From: Agathobacter sp.
GTDB lineage: Bacteria; Bacillota; Clostridia; Lachnospirales; Lachnospiraceae
Direction: 5' to 3'
Length of the DNA stretch: 64,000 nt
Assembly: GCA_017409825.1 (NCBI GenBank)
Contig: JAFQRZ010000022.1
Location: 1-64,000 of the forward strand
The position numbers were made by a program, and so were the translations under genes. Shown in pieces: positions 52,449-62,872 of the stretch (its first letter is position 1; each line of letters begins with the position of its first letter). The notes beneath the pieces are model-generated. The model was given only the letters and a program-made list of their open reading frames with translations, searched no databases and had not been told where the DNA came from.

Positions 52449-54122
52449 TTATTTTTTCATTCTCGCCAATTCTTTCATTTCCTGCGCATTTTTTACTACA
52501 GCATCTGTGATTTCTACACCACCGAGCATTCTCGCTAGTTCATGCACACTTTCATCCCGATTCAGTTTAAAAATATTCGAATGCGTTTCATTATTTTCCA
52601 CTTTCTTTTCAATGAGATAATGTGCATCCGCCATGGCTGCAATCTGAGGCAAATGTGTGATGCATATAATCTGATGATTTCTGCCCAAAACATTCATCTT
52701 CTCTGCTACCATTTGAGCCGTACGTCCACTGATACCGCTATCAATTTCATCAAAAATCAAAGATTCAATTTCGTCTGCATCCGCCATAACCGTTTTGATA
52801 GCCAGCATAATTCGGGATAATTCACCACCAGAAGCTACTTTACCAAGTGGTTTTACTGGTTCTCCAGGGTTCGTCGATATCATAAATTCCGGTTCATCAA
52901 AACCATTTGCACTAAAGCCCGTTGGTTCTCCAAATTCCATCGTGAATTTTACATCCAGGAAATTTAAATCCTGTAATGCCTGCGTAATTGCTTCACACAA
53001 ACTCATTGCATTCTTTTTGCGAATTTGTGAAATTTCTTCGCATAGTGCTTTTACTTCCTTCTCTTTTGCCTCTAAAGAAACAGATAATTTACCAAGGTAA
53101 GTATCGTAATCATTTAACACCGCAACTCGTTCACATTTCTCTTCATAAACCTTTAAAACAACCTCTATCGAGTTGCCATATTTGGATTTCATTCGGTTAA
53201 TGATATCCAATCGTTTTTCAATCTGATAAAAGGTTTCTTCATCAAAATCTGCATCTGATATGTAGCTTGACAATTCATGGTTGAAGTCATGCATCAGATT
53301 TTCAATTTCCATTAATTGGTTTTCTAATTCAGCCACCTGTTTGTCATAAGCTGAAACACTCGAAATCTCTCGAAGGGCTCTTCCGATAAGCTCCGATGCA
53401 CTTTCGCCCTGCCCATCTACCGCTTCCTTCGCATAACCGACCGCTTCCATGATTTTTCGACCATTGGAAAAACGCTTAAACTGCTCTTCTAATTCTTCAT
53501 CTTCTCCAATCTTTAATGCCGCCTCTTCCAGCTCCTTAATCTCAAATTCCAAGAAAGACAGCTCTCTCGCACGTTCTTCAGCATCCATATTGGAGAGGTT
53601 CCACTCTTCTTTCAGCTTTTTATATTCACCGAAAGCAAGAGAAAGCATTTCTTTACGAGCACCTAATTCCTGTTTCGCATAAGCATCTAAGATATCCAAA
53701 TGCTTTTTCTTAGACAAAAGCGATTGGTGCTCATGCTGCCCATGAATATCAATCAGCAAGGAAGCTACTTCCTTTAATACCGAAGCAGATACTGCCTCTC
53801 CGTTGATACGGGCAACTGCTTTTCCAGAAGAAATCTTACGGCTTAATATCACCATATCATCTTCCGCTTCAATCTCTAATTCGTTTAATTTTTCACGCAC
53901 CTTCTCATCGTCTACTGAAAAAATCAGTTCTACGAGAGCAGGCTCGCCATTTTCTTTTAGCATTTCCTTTGGCACACGCTGTCCCAATGCTAAATTGATG
54001 GAGCCGATAATGATGGATTTACCAGCACCCGTTTCACCTGTCAAAATATTAAGACCGTTTGAAAACTCTACCTCTGTCTCGTCAATCAATGCCAGGTTTT
54101 TCACATGTAGATTTTGTAACAT
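52449..54122 (-). CDS. recN: DNA repair ATPase RecN
   Basis: The SMC-like ATPase (557 residues) acts in double-strand break repair. The P-loop is GETGAGKS (29-36), the signature is LASGGELSR-like VASGGELSRIMLAI, and Walker B is SLIFDEIDSGISG, with a central coiled coil. Length is standard. AAGGAG precedes the ATG. Its place downstream of argR and upstream of spoIVB matches the Bacillus order. Confidence 0.97.
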   Translation of the reverse strand: MLQNLHVKNLALIDETEVEFSNGLNILTGETGAGKSIIIGSINLALGQRVPKEMLKENGEPALVELIFSVDDEKVREKLNELEIEAEDDMVILSRKISSGKAVARINGEAVSASVLKEVASLLIDIHGQHEHQSLLSKKKHLDILDAYAKQELGARKEMLSLAFGEYKKLKEEWNLSNMDAEERARELSFLEFEIKELEEAALKIGEDEELEEQFKRFSNGRKIMEAVGYAKEAVDGQGESASELIGRALREISSVSAYDKQVAELENQLMEIENLMHDFNHELSSYISDADFDEETFYQIEKRLDIINRMKSKYGNSIEVVLKVYEEKCERVAVLNDYDTYLGKLSVSLEAKEKEVKALCEEISQIRKKNAMSLCEAITQALQDLNFLDVKFTMEFGEPTGFSANGFDEPEFMISTNPGEPVKPLGKVASGGELSRIMLAIKTVMADADEIESLIFDEIDSGISGRTAQMVAEKMNVLGRNHQIICITHLPQIAAMADAHYLIEKKVENNETHSNIFKLNRDESVHELARMLGGVEITDAVVKNAQEMKELARMKK

Positions 54123-54157
54123 AAGTACTCCTTCTGTTCTCCCCGTATATGCATAAA

Positions 54158-54176
54158 GGCTCGCAAGAAGCGAGCC
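54158..54176 (-). terminator. Hairpin between argR and recN
   Basis: GGCTCGC (54158-54164) pairs with GCGAGCC (54170-54176), loop 5 nt, followed on the minus strand by only TTTATG. It may lower read-through from argR to recN. Confidence 0.45.
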
Positions 54177-54185
54177 AAATACCTC

Positions 54186-54638
54186 TTACTGTTCAATAAT
54201 TTTGCGAAGCTTTTTCATAATCTGTACGGTATCTTCCGTCGTTCGAATTGCACACATAATGGTGTCATCACCCGCAATAGAACCCACGATTTCATGAATA
54301 TTCATCGCATCAATCGAAGCACAAACAGCACCAGCCATACCCGAAACTGTTTTAATCACTAGAATATTCTGCGCCATATCCATAGACACATAACCGTCTT
54401 TTAACACACGCACATATTTTTCGGACAAATCTTCTGTACTGTCATTCAAAGCTACATATTTCTGTCTGCCGCCATTCGTAGAGATTTTGGTGAGCTTCAT
54501 ATCTCGAATATCCCTTGATACCGTAGCCTGTGTAACAGCAAATCCAGCCTTTACTAAATATGCCTGCAATTCTTCCTGCGTCTCTATATCATTGTTTCGA
54601 ATCAATTCCAAAATCTTGGATTGTCTTTTGGTCTTCAT
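54186..54638 (-). CDS. argR: Arginine repressor
   Basis: The 150-residue protein has an N-terminal winged helix (about 1-70: KILELIRNNDIETQEELQ, FAVTQATVSRDIRDMKL) and a C-terminal hexamerisation and arginine-binding domain with GSIAGDDTIMCAIRT. It controls arginine genes; argH lies at 18179. TAGGAG precedes the ATG. It is 13 nt after nadK, which fits the conserved cluster. Confidence 0.95.
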   Translation of the reverse strand: MKTKRQSKILELIRNNDIETQEELQAYLVKAGFAVTQATVSRDIRDMKLTKISTNGGRQKYVALNDSTEDLSEKYVRVLKDGYVSMDMAQNILVIKTVSGMAGAVCASIDAMNIHEIVGSIAGDDTIMCAIRTTEDTVQIMKKLRKIIEQ

Positions 54639-54651
54639 GTCATCTCCTAAA

Positions 54652-55497
54652 TTACTTCATTTTTCTTCGCATCGTTTCCAAGAAACTCTGCTTATTCACT
54701 TTACAGATATGAATGGTATGAACCGCTCGTTCTATCACAAATCGGTCTCCTGCCTTAAGGGTTGCAAAATAATCCCCATCACAGCTCACATGTGCAGAAT
54801 CATCCTTATTACTACGTCGAGGCGCCAATTCTACCTCTATCACATCATCGCCTCTTAAAATGATTCCCTTTGAGTTCAAATTATGTGCATTAATTGGTGT
54901 AAGTGTCAAAACATTTGCACCCGGTTCAATAATCGGTCCGCCTGCAGATAGATTGTATCCAGTCGAGCCCGTAGGCGTAGAAATAATGACACCATCTCCA
55001 TCGTACGTAGCTAAAAACTGTCCATTAACATATACATTCAAACGAAGAATGGCTAATACACCTGTAGAATGTACTACAATATCATTTAATGCAGTACGTC
55101 CTTTTACCTCGTTTTTACGATATCCCTTTATCATCAAACGTTCTTCTACGATATATTGGTCTTCCAGCAATTTATCAATGGCTTGATACATATTTTCTCT
55201 ATCCAATTCACAAAGATAGCCTAATGTACCTAAATTCACACCAATTACAGGGATATCCATCATTCTCGTTCTGCGAACGACACGAATCATCGTACCATCT
55301 CCGCCTAAAACAATAATACATTCTGTATCCTCTGGGATTTTGGTGTAGTCCAAATCCTCAAATCGCACCACGTCAGGGGAAAACTGAGATAGATTAATCG
55401 CAGTTCCGCCTTTTACCTTAATATACTCAGCAATCTGATTGGAAATTTTCAGTTCCGGATCCTTATGCAAATTTGTTACAATTACAAACTTTTTCAT
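54652..55497 (-). CDS. nadK: NAD kinase
   Basis: The 281-residue enzyme phosphorylates NAD to NADP. GGDGT at about 64-70 (IVLGGDGTMIR) and STPTGSTGYNLSAGGPI are the catalytic and NAD-binding motifs. It starts 2 nt after the tlyA stop and has no strong ribosome site, so it is probably translationally coupled. Confidence 0.95.
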   Translation of the reverse strand: MKKFVIVTNLHKDPELKISNQIAEYIKVKGGTAINLSQFSPDVVRFEDLDYTKIPEDTECIIVLGGDGTMIRVVRRTRMMDIPVIGVNLGTLGYLCELDRENMYQAIDKLLEDQYIVEERLMIKGYRKNEVKGRTALNDIVVHSTGVLAILRLNVYVNGQFLATYDGDGVIISTPTGSTGYNLSAGGPIIEPGANVLTLTPINAHNLNSKGIILRGDDVIEVELAPRRSNKDDSAHVSCDGDYFATLKAGDRFVIERAVHTIHICKVNKQSFLETMRRKMK

Positions 55498-55499
55498 AA

Positions 55500-56303
55500 T
55501 TACTTATCCAGACTTCCATGTGCAGCTTCCACTACCGCATGAATATCAACGGATTCCTCCTTCTTCGGATTCTCGTCTTTCTCAATATACACTAAGTACT
55601 CAATATTGCCTTCTGGTCCCTTGATTGGAGAATATTCCAGATTGTGAATGGAAAAACCATTTTCCAATGCAAAGGAAATTACTTTTTCTATTACCTCTTC
55701 GTGAACACTCTTCTCACGAACAACACCCTTTTTTCCAACCTTTTCACGACCAGCTTCAAATTGTGGTTTAATCAGACACACCATCTGTCCATGCTCTTTT
55801 AACAGCTCTCTTGCTGGTCCTAACACCTTCGTTAGAGAGATAAAAGAAACATCCACAGAAGCAAAATCCAAGGCATCGTCAATATCTGCTGGAGTCACAT
55901 AACGGATATTCGTCTTTTCCATGCAAACTACACGTTCATCCTGACGAAGCTTCCATGCAAACTGACCATATCCTACATCTACTGCATAAACCTTGCTAGC
56001 TCCATTCTGAAGCATGCAATCTGTAAAACCGCCAGTAGAAGCTCCAATATCCATACACACTTTTCCATCCAGAGAAATGCCAAAATGTGTCATAGCTTTT
56101 TCTAATTTTAATCCGCCACGACTTACATACTTTAAAGTATTTCCATGAATTTCAATATTACAATCGTCTGGAAACATAGAGCCCGCTTTATCCTCACGGT
56201 TATTGTTTACAAATACATTTCCTTCCATAATCATGGTCTTAGCTTTTTCTCTAGAAGGCGCAAGGCCACGATTTACCAATAAAACATCTAAACGTTCTTT
56301 CAT
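55500..56303 (-). CDS. TlyA family rRNA 2'-O-methyltransferase / hemolysin-like protein
   Basis: The 267-residue protein has an S4 RNA-binding domain at the N-terminus (ERLDVLLVNRGLAPSREKAK) and an FtsJ-like SAM methyltransferase domain (GASTGGFTDCMLQNGA, ASVDVSFISLTKVL). TlyA methylates riboses in rRNA and affects capreomycin sensitivity in mycobacteria. The ATG at 56303 has GAGG 7 nt upstream, 11 nt after the dxs stop; the in-frame ATG at 56330 overlaps dxs. Confidence 0.9.
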   Translation of the reverse strand: MKERLDVLLVNRGLAPSREKAKTMIMEGNVFVNNNREDKAGSMFPDDCNIEIHGNTLKYVSRGGLKLEKAMTHFGISLDGKVCMDIGASTGGFTDCMLQNGASKVYAVDVGYGQFAWKLRQDERVVCMEKTNIRYVTPADIDDALDFASVDVSFISLTKVLGPARELLKEHGQMVCLIKPQFEAGREKVGKKGVVREKSVHEEVIEKVISFALENGFSIHNLEYSPIKGPEGNIEYLVYIEKDENPKKEESVDIHAVVEAAHGSLDK

Positions 56304-56314
56304 AACATCCTCAA

Positions 56315-58180
56315 TTACATTTGTTGACATAAATTTAAAACTCTCTCATAAATGGAATCTGCATCAATCCCGATATCTTCCTTCAATCGTTCTACATTTC
56401 CGTGCTCTACATAAACATCTGGAATTGCAATCACCTGAACCTTGATATCCAAATCATTCTCATTCACAAAAGACGCGATATGCTCTCCAAAACCACCGCT
56501 GGTTACATTCTCTTCCATCGTAACCAAAAGCTTATGATTCTGTGTAAGCTCAACTACTTTTTCTTTATCAAACGGAACCGCAAATCTCGCATTAATTACA
56601 GTCGCTTCAATTCCCTGTTCTTTTAAACGTTCCGCTACTTTTTCTGCGGTCTGCACCATACTTCCTAATGCAAATAACGCTATGCCGCTTCCTTCTGCAA
56701 TCACTTCACTCTTTCCTAGCTGGATAGGTGCACGGAATTCTTTCAATCCATCGTAAGCTGTACCTCTTGGATAACGCACTGCAATCGGTGTTGGGAATGC
56801 AACCGCATACTGCATCATATCTGCCAGCTCCCATTTATTCTTTGGTGCCATCACTGTCATATTCGGTATGGAAGAAAGGAATGAAACATCAAAAATTCCT
56901 TGATGCGTTTCTCCATCACTTCCTACCAAACCTGCACGATCTATTGCAAATACCACAGGTAGATTCTGTATACAAACATCATGCAGCACTTGATCATACG
57001 CTCTCTGCAAGAAAGAAGAATATACAGCAAATACTGGTTTAAGTCCTGCTTTCGCTAAACCAGCCGCAAAGGTTGTCCCATGCTGCTCCGCAATTCCAAC
57101 ATCATAAAATCTCTCTGGATACTCCTTGGCAAATCTAGAAAGACCTGTACCATCTGCCATTGCCGCTGTAATCGCCACCAGCTTTGGCTCTCGTTCTGCC
57201 AACTGACACATCACTGAAGAAATCACATCTGTATAGGTGCTCTTTTCTTTTTTCTTTAATGGTTTGCCTGTTGCAATATCGAATGGTTCCGCACCATGAA
57301 AACGAGAAGGATTCTTCTCTGCTGGTGCATATCCTGCACCTTTTTTCGTCATAACATGTACCAAAACAGGACCATCCACACGCTTTGCTTCATTAAAAAC
57401 CTTTACAAGCTCCTTGATATTGCTACCATCTACTGGTCCAAGTGTAATAATACCCATTTCTTCAAAAAGCATCCCCGGAATCAAAAGCTGTTTGATACTG
57501 CTCTTTGTATTTCGAATGCTTTCGATTAATTTATCACCACATACTGGCATCTTGTGCAAGGTTTTCATTACACCGGCTTTTAAATCACGATAGGCATCGG
57601 CCGTACGGAAATTCGCCAGGTACTTACTCATACCACCAACATTTTCGGAGATAGACATATTATTGTCATTCAACACAATAATAAAATTCTTATTAATCTG
57701 AGATGCATTATTTAATGCTTCATACGCCATACCGCCCGTAAGCGAACCATCTCCAATTACAGAAACCACATGATACTCTTCTCCTGTGATTTCTCTTGCC
57801 GCTGCCATACCTAATCCTGCAGAAATAGATGTGGAACTATGTCCTGTATTGAAGCAATCCGTCTCACTCTCATTTGCTTTTGGGAATCCACTTAATCCAC
57901 CATACTGGCGCAACGAATCAAAGCCTTCTTTTCTTCCCGTCAAAATCTTATGGGTATATGACTGATGCCCTACATCCCAGATAATTTTATCCTTTGGTAA
58001 ATCAAAGCATAAATGCAATGCCATCGTGAGCTCTACAACTCCTAAATTCGATGCCAAATGTCCACCCGTAACAGAAATACTTTCAATCAAAAATTGTCTA
58101 ATTTCTGAGCTTAACTGGATGATTTCTTCTTCTGTTAAATTTTTGATATCGTTTTCTTTTTGTATACGATCTAATATCAT
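56315..58180 (-). CDS. dxs: 1-deoxy-D-xylulose-5-phosphate synthase
   Basis: The first enzyme of the non-mevalonate isoprenoid pathway (621 residues) joins pyruvate and glyceraldehyde 3-phosphate with thiamine diphosphate. The ThDP motif is GDGSLTGGMAYEALNNA with NDNNMSI, HTHKI-like SYTHKILTGR marks the entrance, and IDRAGLVGSDGETHQGIFD lies in the middle domain. GAGG precedes the ATG. It stands 20 nt after ispA, so two steps of the pathway are in one operon. Confidence 0.96.
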   Translation of the reverse strand: MILDRIQKENDIKNLTEEEIIQLSSEIRQFLIESISVTGGHLASNLGVVELTMALHLCFDLPKDKIIWDVGHQSYTHKILTGRKEGFDSLRQYGGLSGFPKANESETDCFNTGHSSTSISAGLGMAAAREITGEEYHVVSVIGDGSLTGGMAYEALNNASQINKNFIIVLNDNNMSISENVGGMSKYLANFRTADAYRDLKAGVMKTLHKMPVCGDKLIESIRNTKSSIKQLLIPGMLFEEMGIITLGPVDGSNIKELVKVFNEAKRVDGPVLVHVMTKKGAGYAPAEKNPSRFHGAEPFDIATGKPLKKKEKSTYTDVISSVMCQLAEREPKLVAITAAMADGTGLSRFAKEYPERFYDVGIAEQHGTTFAAGLAKAGLKPVFAVYSSFLQRAYDQVLHDVCIQNLPVVFAIDRAGLVGSDGETHQGIFDVSFLSSIPNMTVMAPKNKWELADMMQYAVAFPTPIAVRYPRGTAYDGLKEFRAPIQLGKSEVIAEGSGIALFALGSMVQTAEKVAERLKEQGIEATVINARFAVPFDKEKVVELTQNHKLLVTMEENVTSGGFGEHIASFVNENDLDIKVQVIAIPDVYVEHGNVERLKEDIGIDADSIYERVLNLCQQM

Positions 58181-58200
58181 AATACAACCTCATGTAACTC

Positions 58201-59109
58201 TTATTTTTCTCTATGTATTAAATAAAGAATCGTTTCTTTCAAAAATTCACTCTGTATTGGTAACTGTTCCAATAATTCTACCGCTTCCTTGGAAAGTTTT
58301 TCCACTTCCGCCTGTGCTTTTTCTAAACCTACCAAAGTCACATAAGTAACCTTGTTATTCTTTTCATCACTTCCAATTGGTTTTCCAAGCACTTCCATAG
58401 AACTCGTCACATCAAGAATATCGTCTTGAATCTGGAATGCAATACCTACTCTTCTACCAATACATTCCATTTTAAATACTTCGTCAGGTGTCGCCCCTCC
58501 AAGTATCGCCCCAATCATAAGGGATGCTTCCAAAAGCGCCGCTGTTTTCAATTCAAAAATATAGGTTAAACGAGCAAGTCCTACCTTTTCTACTGGCATA
58601 CCTTCGGTTTCAATATCTACTACCTGCCCACCAATCATACCTGAAGCACCTGCTTTCTTTGCAAGCACCTGATATGCTTTCAAGTAGGATACATTTACAT
58701 CTTCCTCGTCAAAGGCTTCTGCCGCAGTCTCAAATGCATAATTTAAAAGTGCATCACCTGCCAAAATCCCCATAGCCTCACCATATACTGCATGGGTCGT
58801 TTTCTTTCCGCGACGGTATTCATCATTGTCCATCGCAGGCAAATCATCATGCACTAAGGAATAGGTATGAATCATTTCCATCGCTGACATAAATGCATTA
58901 ATTGCGTTCGTAGAAACCCCATTTTTCTGAGAAAACATTTTGTAAGCTTCCTCCATTAATATTGGACGAATACGTTTTCCACCTGCAAGCAAACTATAAT
59001 TCATTGCTTCAAAAATCGTCTTTTGTGTACTTGCCTCTTCTGGCAAATATGCCGCAAGCACATCTTCTACATGTTTTGCTCTTGCCCCAAGTTCTTCTCG
59101 AATATTCAT
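58201..59109 (-). CDS. ispA: Polyprenyl synthetase (farnesyl diphosphate synthase)
   Basis: The 302-residue protein has the two aspartate-rich motifs that bind magnesium and diphosphate: DDLPAMDND (first, DDx4D form) and QIQDDILD (second). The length and the first motif fit short-chain C15/C20 bacterial enzymes. The start codon overlaps the xseB stop by one base (TAATG), so the two are coupled. Product length is inferred. Confidence 0.93.
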   Translation of the reverse strand: MNIREELGARAKHVEDVLAAYLPEEASTQKTIFEAMNYSLLAGGKRIRPILMEEAYKMFSQKNGVSTNAINAFMSAMEMIHTYSLVHDDLPAMDNDEYRRGKKTTHAVYGEAMGILAGDALLNYAFETAAEAFDEEDVNVSYLKAYQVLAKKAGASGMIGGQVVDIETEGMPVEKVGLARLTYIFELKTAALLEASLMIGAILGGATPDEVFKMECIGRRVGIAFQIQDDILDVTSSMEVLGKPIGSDEKNNKVTYVTLVGLEKAQAEVEKLSKEAVELLEQLPIQSEFLKETILYLIHREK

Positions 59110-59321
59110 TAGAATTCCTCCAAGCTTCCATCTTCATTCATAACAAGCATTGCCTTTTCGATGTCATCCAACATCGCATTCGCTGCTTTGATTTCTTCCA
59201 ACCCATTTTTATATAATTCAAAAGACTTATCTAAGGTGATATCGCCTGTTTCCATCTTTTCAATAATTTCTTCAATATGTTCAAAACGTTCTTCTAAAGA
59301 AACTGTTTTTTCACTACTCAT
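59109..59321 (-). CDS. xseB: Exonuclease VII small subunit
   Basis: The 70-residue helical protein has the XseB pattern LEERFEHIEEIIEKMETGDI and SFELYKNGLEEIKAAN. It binds XseA to degrade single-stranded DNA. It overlaps xseA by 8 nt upstream and ispA by one base downstream. Confidence 0.95.
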   Translation of the reverse strand: MSSEKTVSLEERFEHIEEIIEKMETGDITLDKSFELYKNGLEEIKAANAMLDDIEKAMLVMNEDGSLEEF

Positions 59322-60516
59322 TTCTGCTAACCTCCATTACCACAGCTTTCATTTTACCATCGGATACATGAATCGAAATCTCATCGGATACATGAATATC
59401 TTCTACCGTCTTAACTGATTTCCCATTTGACTCTACATAGGCATATCCGCTACTAATTTTTTTCACCGGAGAAAGTCCATCCAAAGTATTTGCCAACAGC
59501 ATCAGCTGGTGTTTCTTGGTCGTCCATGTTCGCTGTATTCTATCCGCTATTTTTTCTTCCAGCTCTAGCAAATGTCGTCTGTTTTCATTCAATCGATTTT
59601 GTGGGCTAAGGAATCGAAGTTTTGATTTCTCATATTCCAATCGCTGTCTCGCCATATATATACTACGCCCCATAGAACGCTCCATGCGCAGCATCTGTTC
59701 TCTAAGTTTTTGTTTTGTGGTAACATAATCAAACACTGCAAGTTCTGCAGCCGCCGATGGCGTAGGTGCACGCAAATCTGAAACAAAATCTGCAATCGTC
59801 CAATCCACTTCATGACCAACCGCAGAGATAATTGGAATGCTACAGTCAAAAATCGCTCTAGCAACCATCTCCTCATTAAATGCCCATAAGTCCTCAATAG
59901 AACCACCGCCTCGTCCGACGATAATCACATCTACCCCTAATTGCTCTAAAGCCTGAATTCCACGAACAATACTTTCCTTAGCACCATCTCCCTGCACCAA
60001 AGCTGGATAAAGAATTAACTGTACATTAGGATTTCTTCGAGTCGCAATATTGCGAATATCCTGAATCGCAGCTCCAGTTGGTGCCGTAACGATACCAACT
60101 GTTTTTACAAATTTCGGAATCGGTTTCTTATACTCTTGGGCAAACATTCCCATCTCTTCCAATTCCTTTTTCAGTGCTTCAAACTGAAGATATAAACTGC
60201 CTGCTCCGTCCAGTTCAATCTCTCTTGCATAAATCTGGTACTTACCGGCACCCTCATATACTTCTACTGAACCAGTCACCATAACCTTGTCGCCTTCCTT
60301 CATCTGGAACTTAAGGCCACGTCGATATCCCGCAAACATAATTGCACTAATCGTACCACTGGCATCCTTCAGTGTAAAATAAATATGTCCGCTGGTATGG
60401 TATTTGCAATTGGAAACCTCGCCTTTGATGCAAATGTTTCGTAGCATAAAATCCTCGGCAAACATATTCTTGATATATTTATTTACCTGCTCTACAGTAT
60501 ATACATTTTTTAACAT
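59314..60516 (-). CDS. xseA: Exonuclease VII large subunit
   Basis: The 400-residue catalytic subunit has an N-terminal OB fold (about 20-100), the [19 protein letters not shown] motif and [24 protein letters not shown] of the nuclease core, followed by a coiled coil. It overlaps nusB by 7 nt. Length is slightly short compared with E. coli (456), normal for Firmicutes. Confidence 0.96.
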   Translation of the reverse strand: MLKNVYTVEQVNKYIKNMFAEDFMLRNICIKGEVSNCKYHTSGHIYFTLKDASGTISAIMFAGYRRGLKFQMKEGDKVMVTGSVEVYEGAGKYQIYAREIELDGAGSLYLQFEALKKELEEMGMFAQEYKKPIPKFVKTVGIVTAPTGAAIQDIRNIATRRNPNVQLILYPALVQGDGAKESIVRGIQALEQLGVDVIIVGRGGGSIEDLWAFNEEMVARAIFDCSIPIISAVGHEVDWTIADFVSDLRAPTPSAAAELAVFDYVTTKQKLREQMLRMERSMGRSIYMARQRLEYEKSKLRFLSPQNRLNENRRHLLELEEKIADRIQRTWTTKKHQLMLLANTLDGLSPVKKISSGYAYVESNGKSVKTVEDIHVSDEISIHVSDGKMKAVVMEVSRNE

Positions 60517-60908
60517 ACGAATTTCGCCAATACTCCGTTAACAAAGGATGCAGAATTATCAGCTCCATATAATTTTGCTAATTCTACGGCTTCATTAATT
60601 GCTACCTTTTCTGGAACATCTTCTTCATATTTCATTTCATAAACGGCCAAACGAATGATAGATAAATCTACCTTTGACATACGAGATGTTTTCCATCCAG
60701 TCGTAGATGCATTAATCGCTTCATCAATTTCTGGAATCTTTGCAATAATCTCATTGCATTTATTGTTCATGTATGCCAAATCTTCTTCCTTGATATTTTC
60801 TAATTCCTCGTCCAACATTCCAATCTGTCCGGCCATTTCACCTTCTTCGTGAAAATCCACACGGAATAGCATCTTGAAAACATTTTCTCTTAACTCTCTT
60901 CTTGTCAT
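60510..60908 (-). CDS. nusB: Transcription antitermination factor NusB
   Basis: The 132-residue all-helical protein starts with [17 protein letters not shown] and ends with [25 protein letters not shown], both characteristic of NusB. It works with NusE in rRNA antitermination. It leads the operon nusB-xseA-xseB-ispA-dxs-tlyA-nadK-argR-recN. The gap of 169 nt upstream holds the Asp23 terminator and no visible gene. Confidence 0.95.
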   Translation of the reverse strand: MTRRELRENVFKMLFRVDFHEEGEMAGQIGMLDEELENIKEEDLAYMNNKCNEIIAKIPEIDEAINASTTGWKTSRMSKVDLSIIRLAVYEMKYEEDVPEKVAINEAVELAKLYGADNSASFVNGVLAKFVC

Positions 60909-61018
60909 TTTTCATTATCCTCGCAATTTTCTCTAATCGAATTCTGCTTACAGAATTCCCGTCGCCAGTGTCAATGTTGCGCTAACAACAAACTTCCTTT
61001 TAGACGCTGTGCGATAAA

Positions 61019-61045
61019 AAAGGATGCCCGACTTTGGCATCCTTT
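61019..61045 (-). terminator. Terminator of the Asp23 gene
   Basis: A 10-bp stem, AAAGGATGCC (61019-61028) with 61036-61045, loop 7 nt, is followed on the minus strand by TTTTTTATC. It lies 33 nt past the stop. Confidence 0.9.
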
Positions 61046-61077
61046 ATTATACTACAAATATTCATTTTTAAAAAGTA

Positions 61078-61452
61078 CTAATTATCTCCCATATCAACAC
61101 TTGCAATACGAATATTTACAACCGCAACGGTAAGACCAGTCATATTTTCTACAGATGATTTTACTCTTTCCTGAACCTTCGCTGAAATTTCTGGAATTGC
61201 ATATCCATAAGCGATATTAAGCGCTACATCAACTTTGATTTCTCCGTCCATAACTTCTACGAAAATACCTTTTGATAAGTTCTTCATACCAAGCTTGCTA
61301 ACGATTTCGTTGGTGATGTTGCCAGCCATAGAGCTAACACCTTCTACTTCTGTAGCTGCAAGTCCTGCAATAATAGCTACAACCTCTTCTGAAACACGAA
61401 TATCACCTGTTTCATCGGATTTTATCTGAAAAGTTTTATTTAATTCTGCCAT
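61078..61452 (-). CDS. Asp23/Gls24 family envelope stress protein
   Basis: The 124-residue protein matches Asp23/Gls24, which coats the inner face of the membrane in Firmicutes: VAAIIAG-like VVAIIAGLAATEVEGVSSMAG and VEVMDGEIKVDVALNIAYG, ending VAVVNIRIASVDMGDN. The ATG at 61452 (MAELNKTF) has AGGAGG upstream; an ATG at 61482 has none. It is monocistronic just ahead of nusB, a common position for this gene in Clostridia. Confidence 0.92.
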   Translation of the reverse strand: MAELNKTFQIKSDETGDIRVSEEVVAIIAGLAATEVEGVSSMAGNITNEIVSKLGMKNLSKGIFVEVMDGEIKVDVALNIAYGYAIPEISAKVQERVKSSVENMTGLTVAVVNIRIASVDMGDN

Positions 61453-61527
61453 TTCTTTTGCCTCCTGAATATTATTCTGCATTTATTATAGCAGAATATT
61501 CGCTATTTGGAAAGATTATTTTCTTTT

Positions 61528-62853
61528 CTATCGCCATATTTCATAGTCAACCTTTTCCTTTAGCACATCTTCGCTCGGAAGTCTCCACTCACCTAAAACT
61601 TCATCTGCCCATTTTTCTAAATTTTCCACACAAAATTCCGAACCGCAATGTCGTAAAATCCCATGTGAATGTGCCAATTCATCTGTATAATCATCTAAGA
61701 AATATACATTTCCAAACCGATAATCGTTTTGAAACTGATATACCATCGGTATCGCACCCGTTTCCGCTTCTAATATTTCTACCGTTTCACCATCCGTCTC
61801 AAACGTTACCCATGCCATCGCTTCCAGCATGGTTTTGGCCTTATCCTGTGTGGAAACGTAATTTCCCAAAGAATAGTAACATAACGCACGATTTCCATTC
61901 TCTGCTTCAATCCATTCAATTGGCTGAATTACATGTGGATGTGTTCCAAGAATCAAATCTGCACCAGCCTCCGTCATCTGCTTTGCAAAAGCCTTCTGAT
62001 AAACAGTGGGAATAAACGTATACTCATTCCCCCAATGCGGACAGACAATAACCACATCTGCCACCTCTTTCGCCGCTGCAATATCCGTTAATACATCTGG
62101 ATGAATCGTTTTAAAATCGATTTTTCCCGTCTTTTTATTCCAATCACAAAGCATTGCCAAATGTCCCTGAAGCCACTTAGGTAATGTACTCAAATTCGGA
62201 CTATATGTATAATTCAATATCGCAAATGTTACTCCATCTATCGTTAAAAGGCCAATATCCTGATTTGGTTCATCTATCTCTTTAAATATGCCTGTCATTA
62301 CAATTTCCGGATATTTCTCCCAAAAATCAATGCAATTATTAATTCCTTCTATCCCTTTATCTGCAGCATGATTTGTGGCATGTAACACTACATTAAATCC
62401 TGCATTTGCAATCCCATCGCCTACTTCCGTCGGAGAATTAAAACGTGGATATGCAGAAAATCCCAACTGATTTCCACCTAAAATTGTCTCCTGATTTGTA
62501 ATTTTGATATCTGCCAATGCCAAATAATCTTTGATTGGCTCAAACATAAAATCATAGTTTCTCGAACCATCTGCCTGCAAACCAGAATTCACGACACTTA
62601 AATGCATTAAATTATCTCCCGTCATCATGAGATGAATTTTTCTGGTTTCTTTTTCTTCCTTCTCTATGTCCTCTGTAATATCGTTCTCGATTTTGTCAAG
62701 CAGATCTGTTGTTTCATTCATTTGTGTATTATTTCCTGCTACTGCTTCCTGTTCCTTATTTTTTTCAAAATAATTCCATAAAACACTACCTGACAATAGC
62801 AAACAACACACAATCAAAACAATGCAGGTCCATATTAGCCCATTCTTCCTCAT
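61528..62853 (-). CDS. CapA family (PGA_cap) metallophosphatase-like protein
   Basis: The 441-residue protein has an N-terminal membrane segment (4-24), an acidic linker and a CapA-type calcineurin-like domain: MMTGDNLMHLSV, LHATNHAADKGIEG, VVIVCPHWGNEYTFIP and LGTHPHVIQP. These are the metal-binding signatures of PgsA/CapA proteins, linked to poly-gamma-glutamate or other envelope polymers. No pgsB or pgsC genes are nearby, so it probably has another envelope role. The ATG at 62853 is preferred over upstream frame because AGGTG precedes it. Confidence 0.85.
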   Translation of the reverse strand: MRKNGLIWTCIVLIVCCLLLSGSVLWNYFEKNKEQEAVAGNNTQMNETTDLLDKIENDITEDIEKEEKETRKIHLMMTGDNLMHLSVVNSGLQADGSRNYDFMFEPIKDYLALADIKITNQETILGGNQLGFSAYPRFNSPTEVGDGIANAGFNVVLHATNHAADKGIEGINNCIDFWEKYPEIVMTGIFKEIDEPNQDIGLLTIDGVTFAILNYTYSPNLSTLPKWLQGHLAMLCDWNKKTGKIDFKTIHPDVLTDIAAAKEVADVVIVCPHWGNEYTFIPTVYQKAFAKQMTEAGADLILGTHPHVIQPIEWIEAENGNRALCYYSLGNYVSTQDKAKTMLEAMAWVTFETDGETVEILEAETGAIPMVYQFQNDYRFGNVYFLDDYTDELAHSHGILRHCGSEFCVENLEKWADEVLGEWRLPSEDVLKEKVDYEIWR

Positions 62854-62872
62854 TACATCACCTATAAAAAAA

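Noticed and set aside
60909-61018. Small gene between nusB and the Asp23 terminator
   Set aside because: No ribosome site or open frame of useful length was found on either strand.
61458-62015. 185-codon plus-strand frame opposite the CapA-like gene
   Set aside because: Composition is that of an antisense shadow and the opposite gene has clear CapA motifs.
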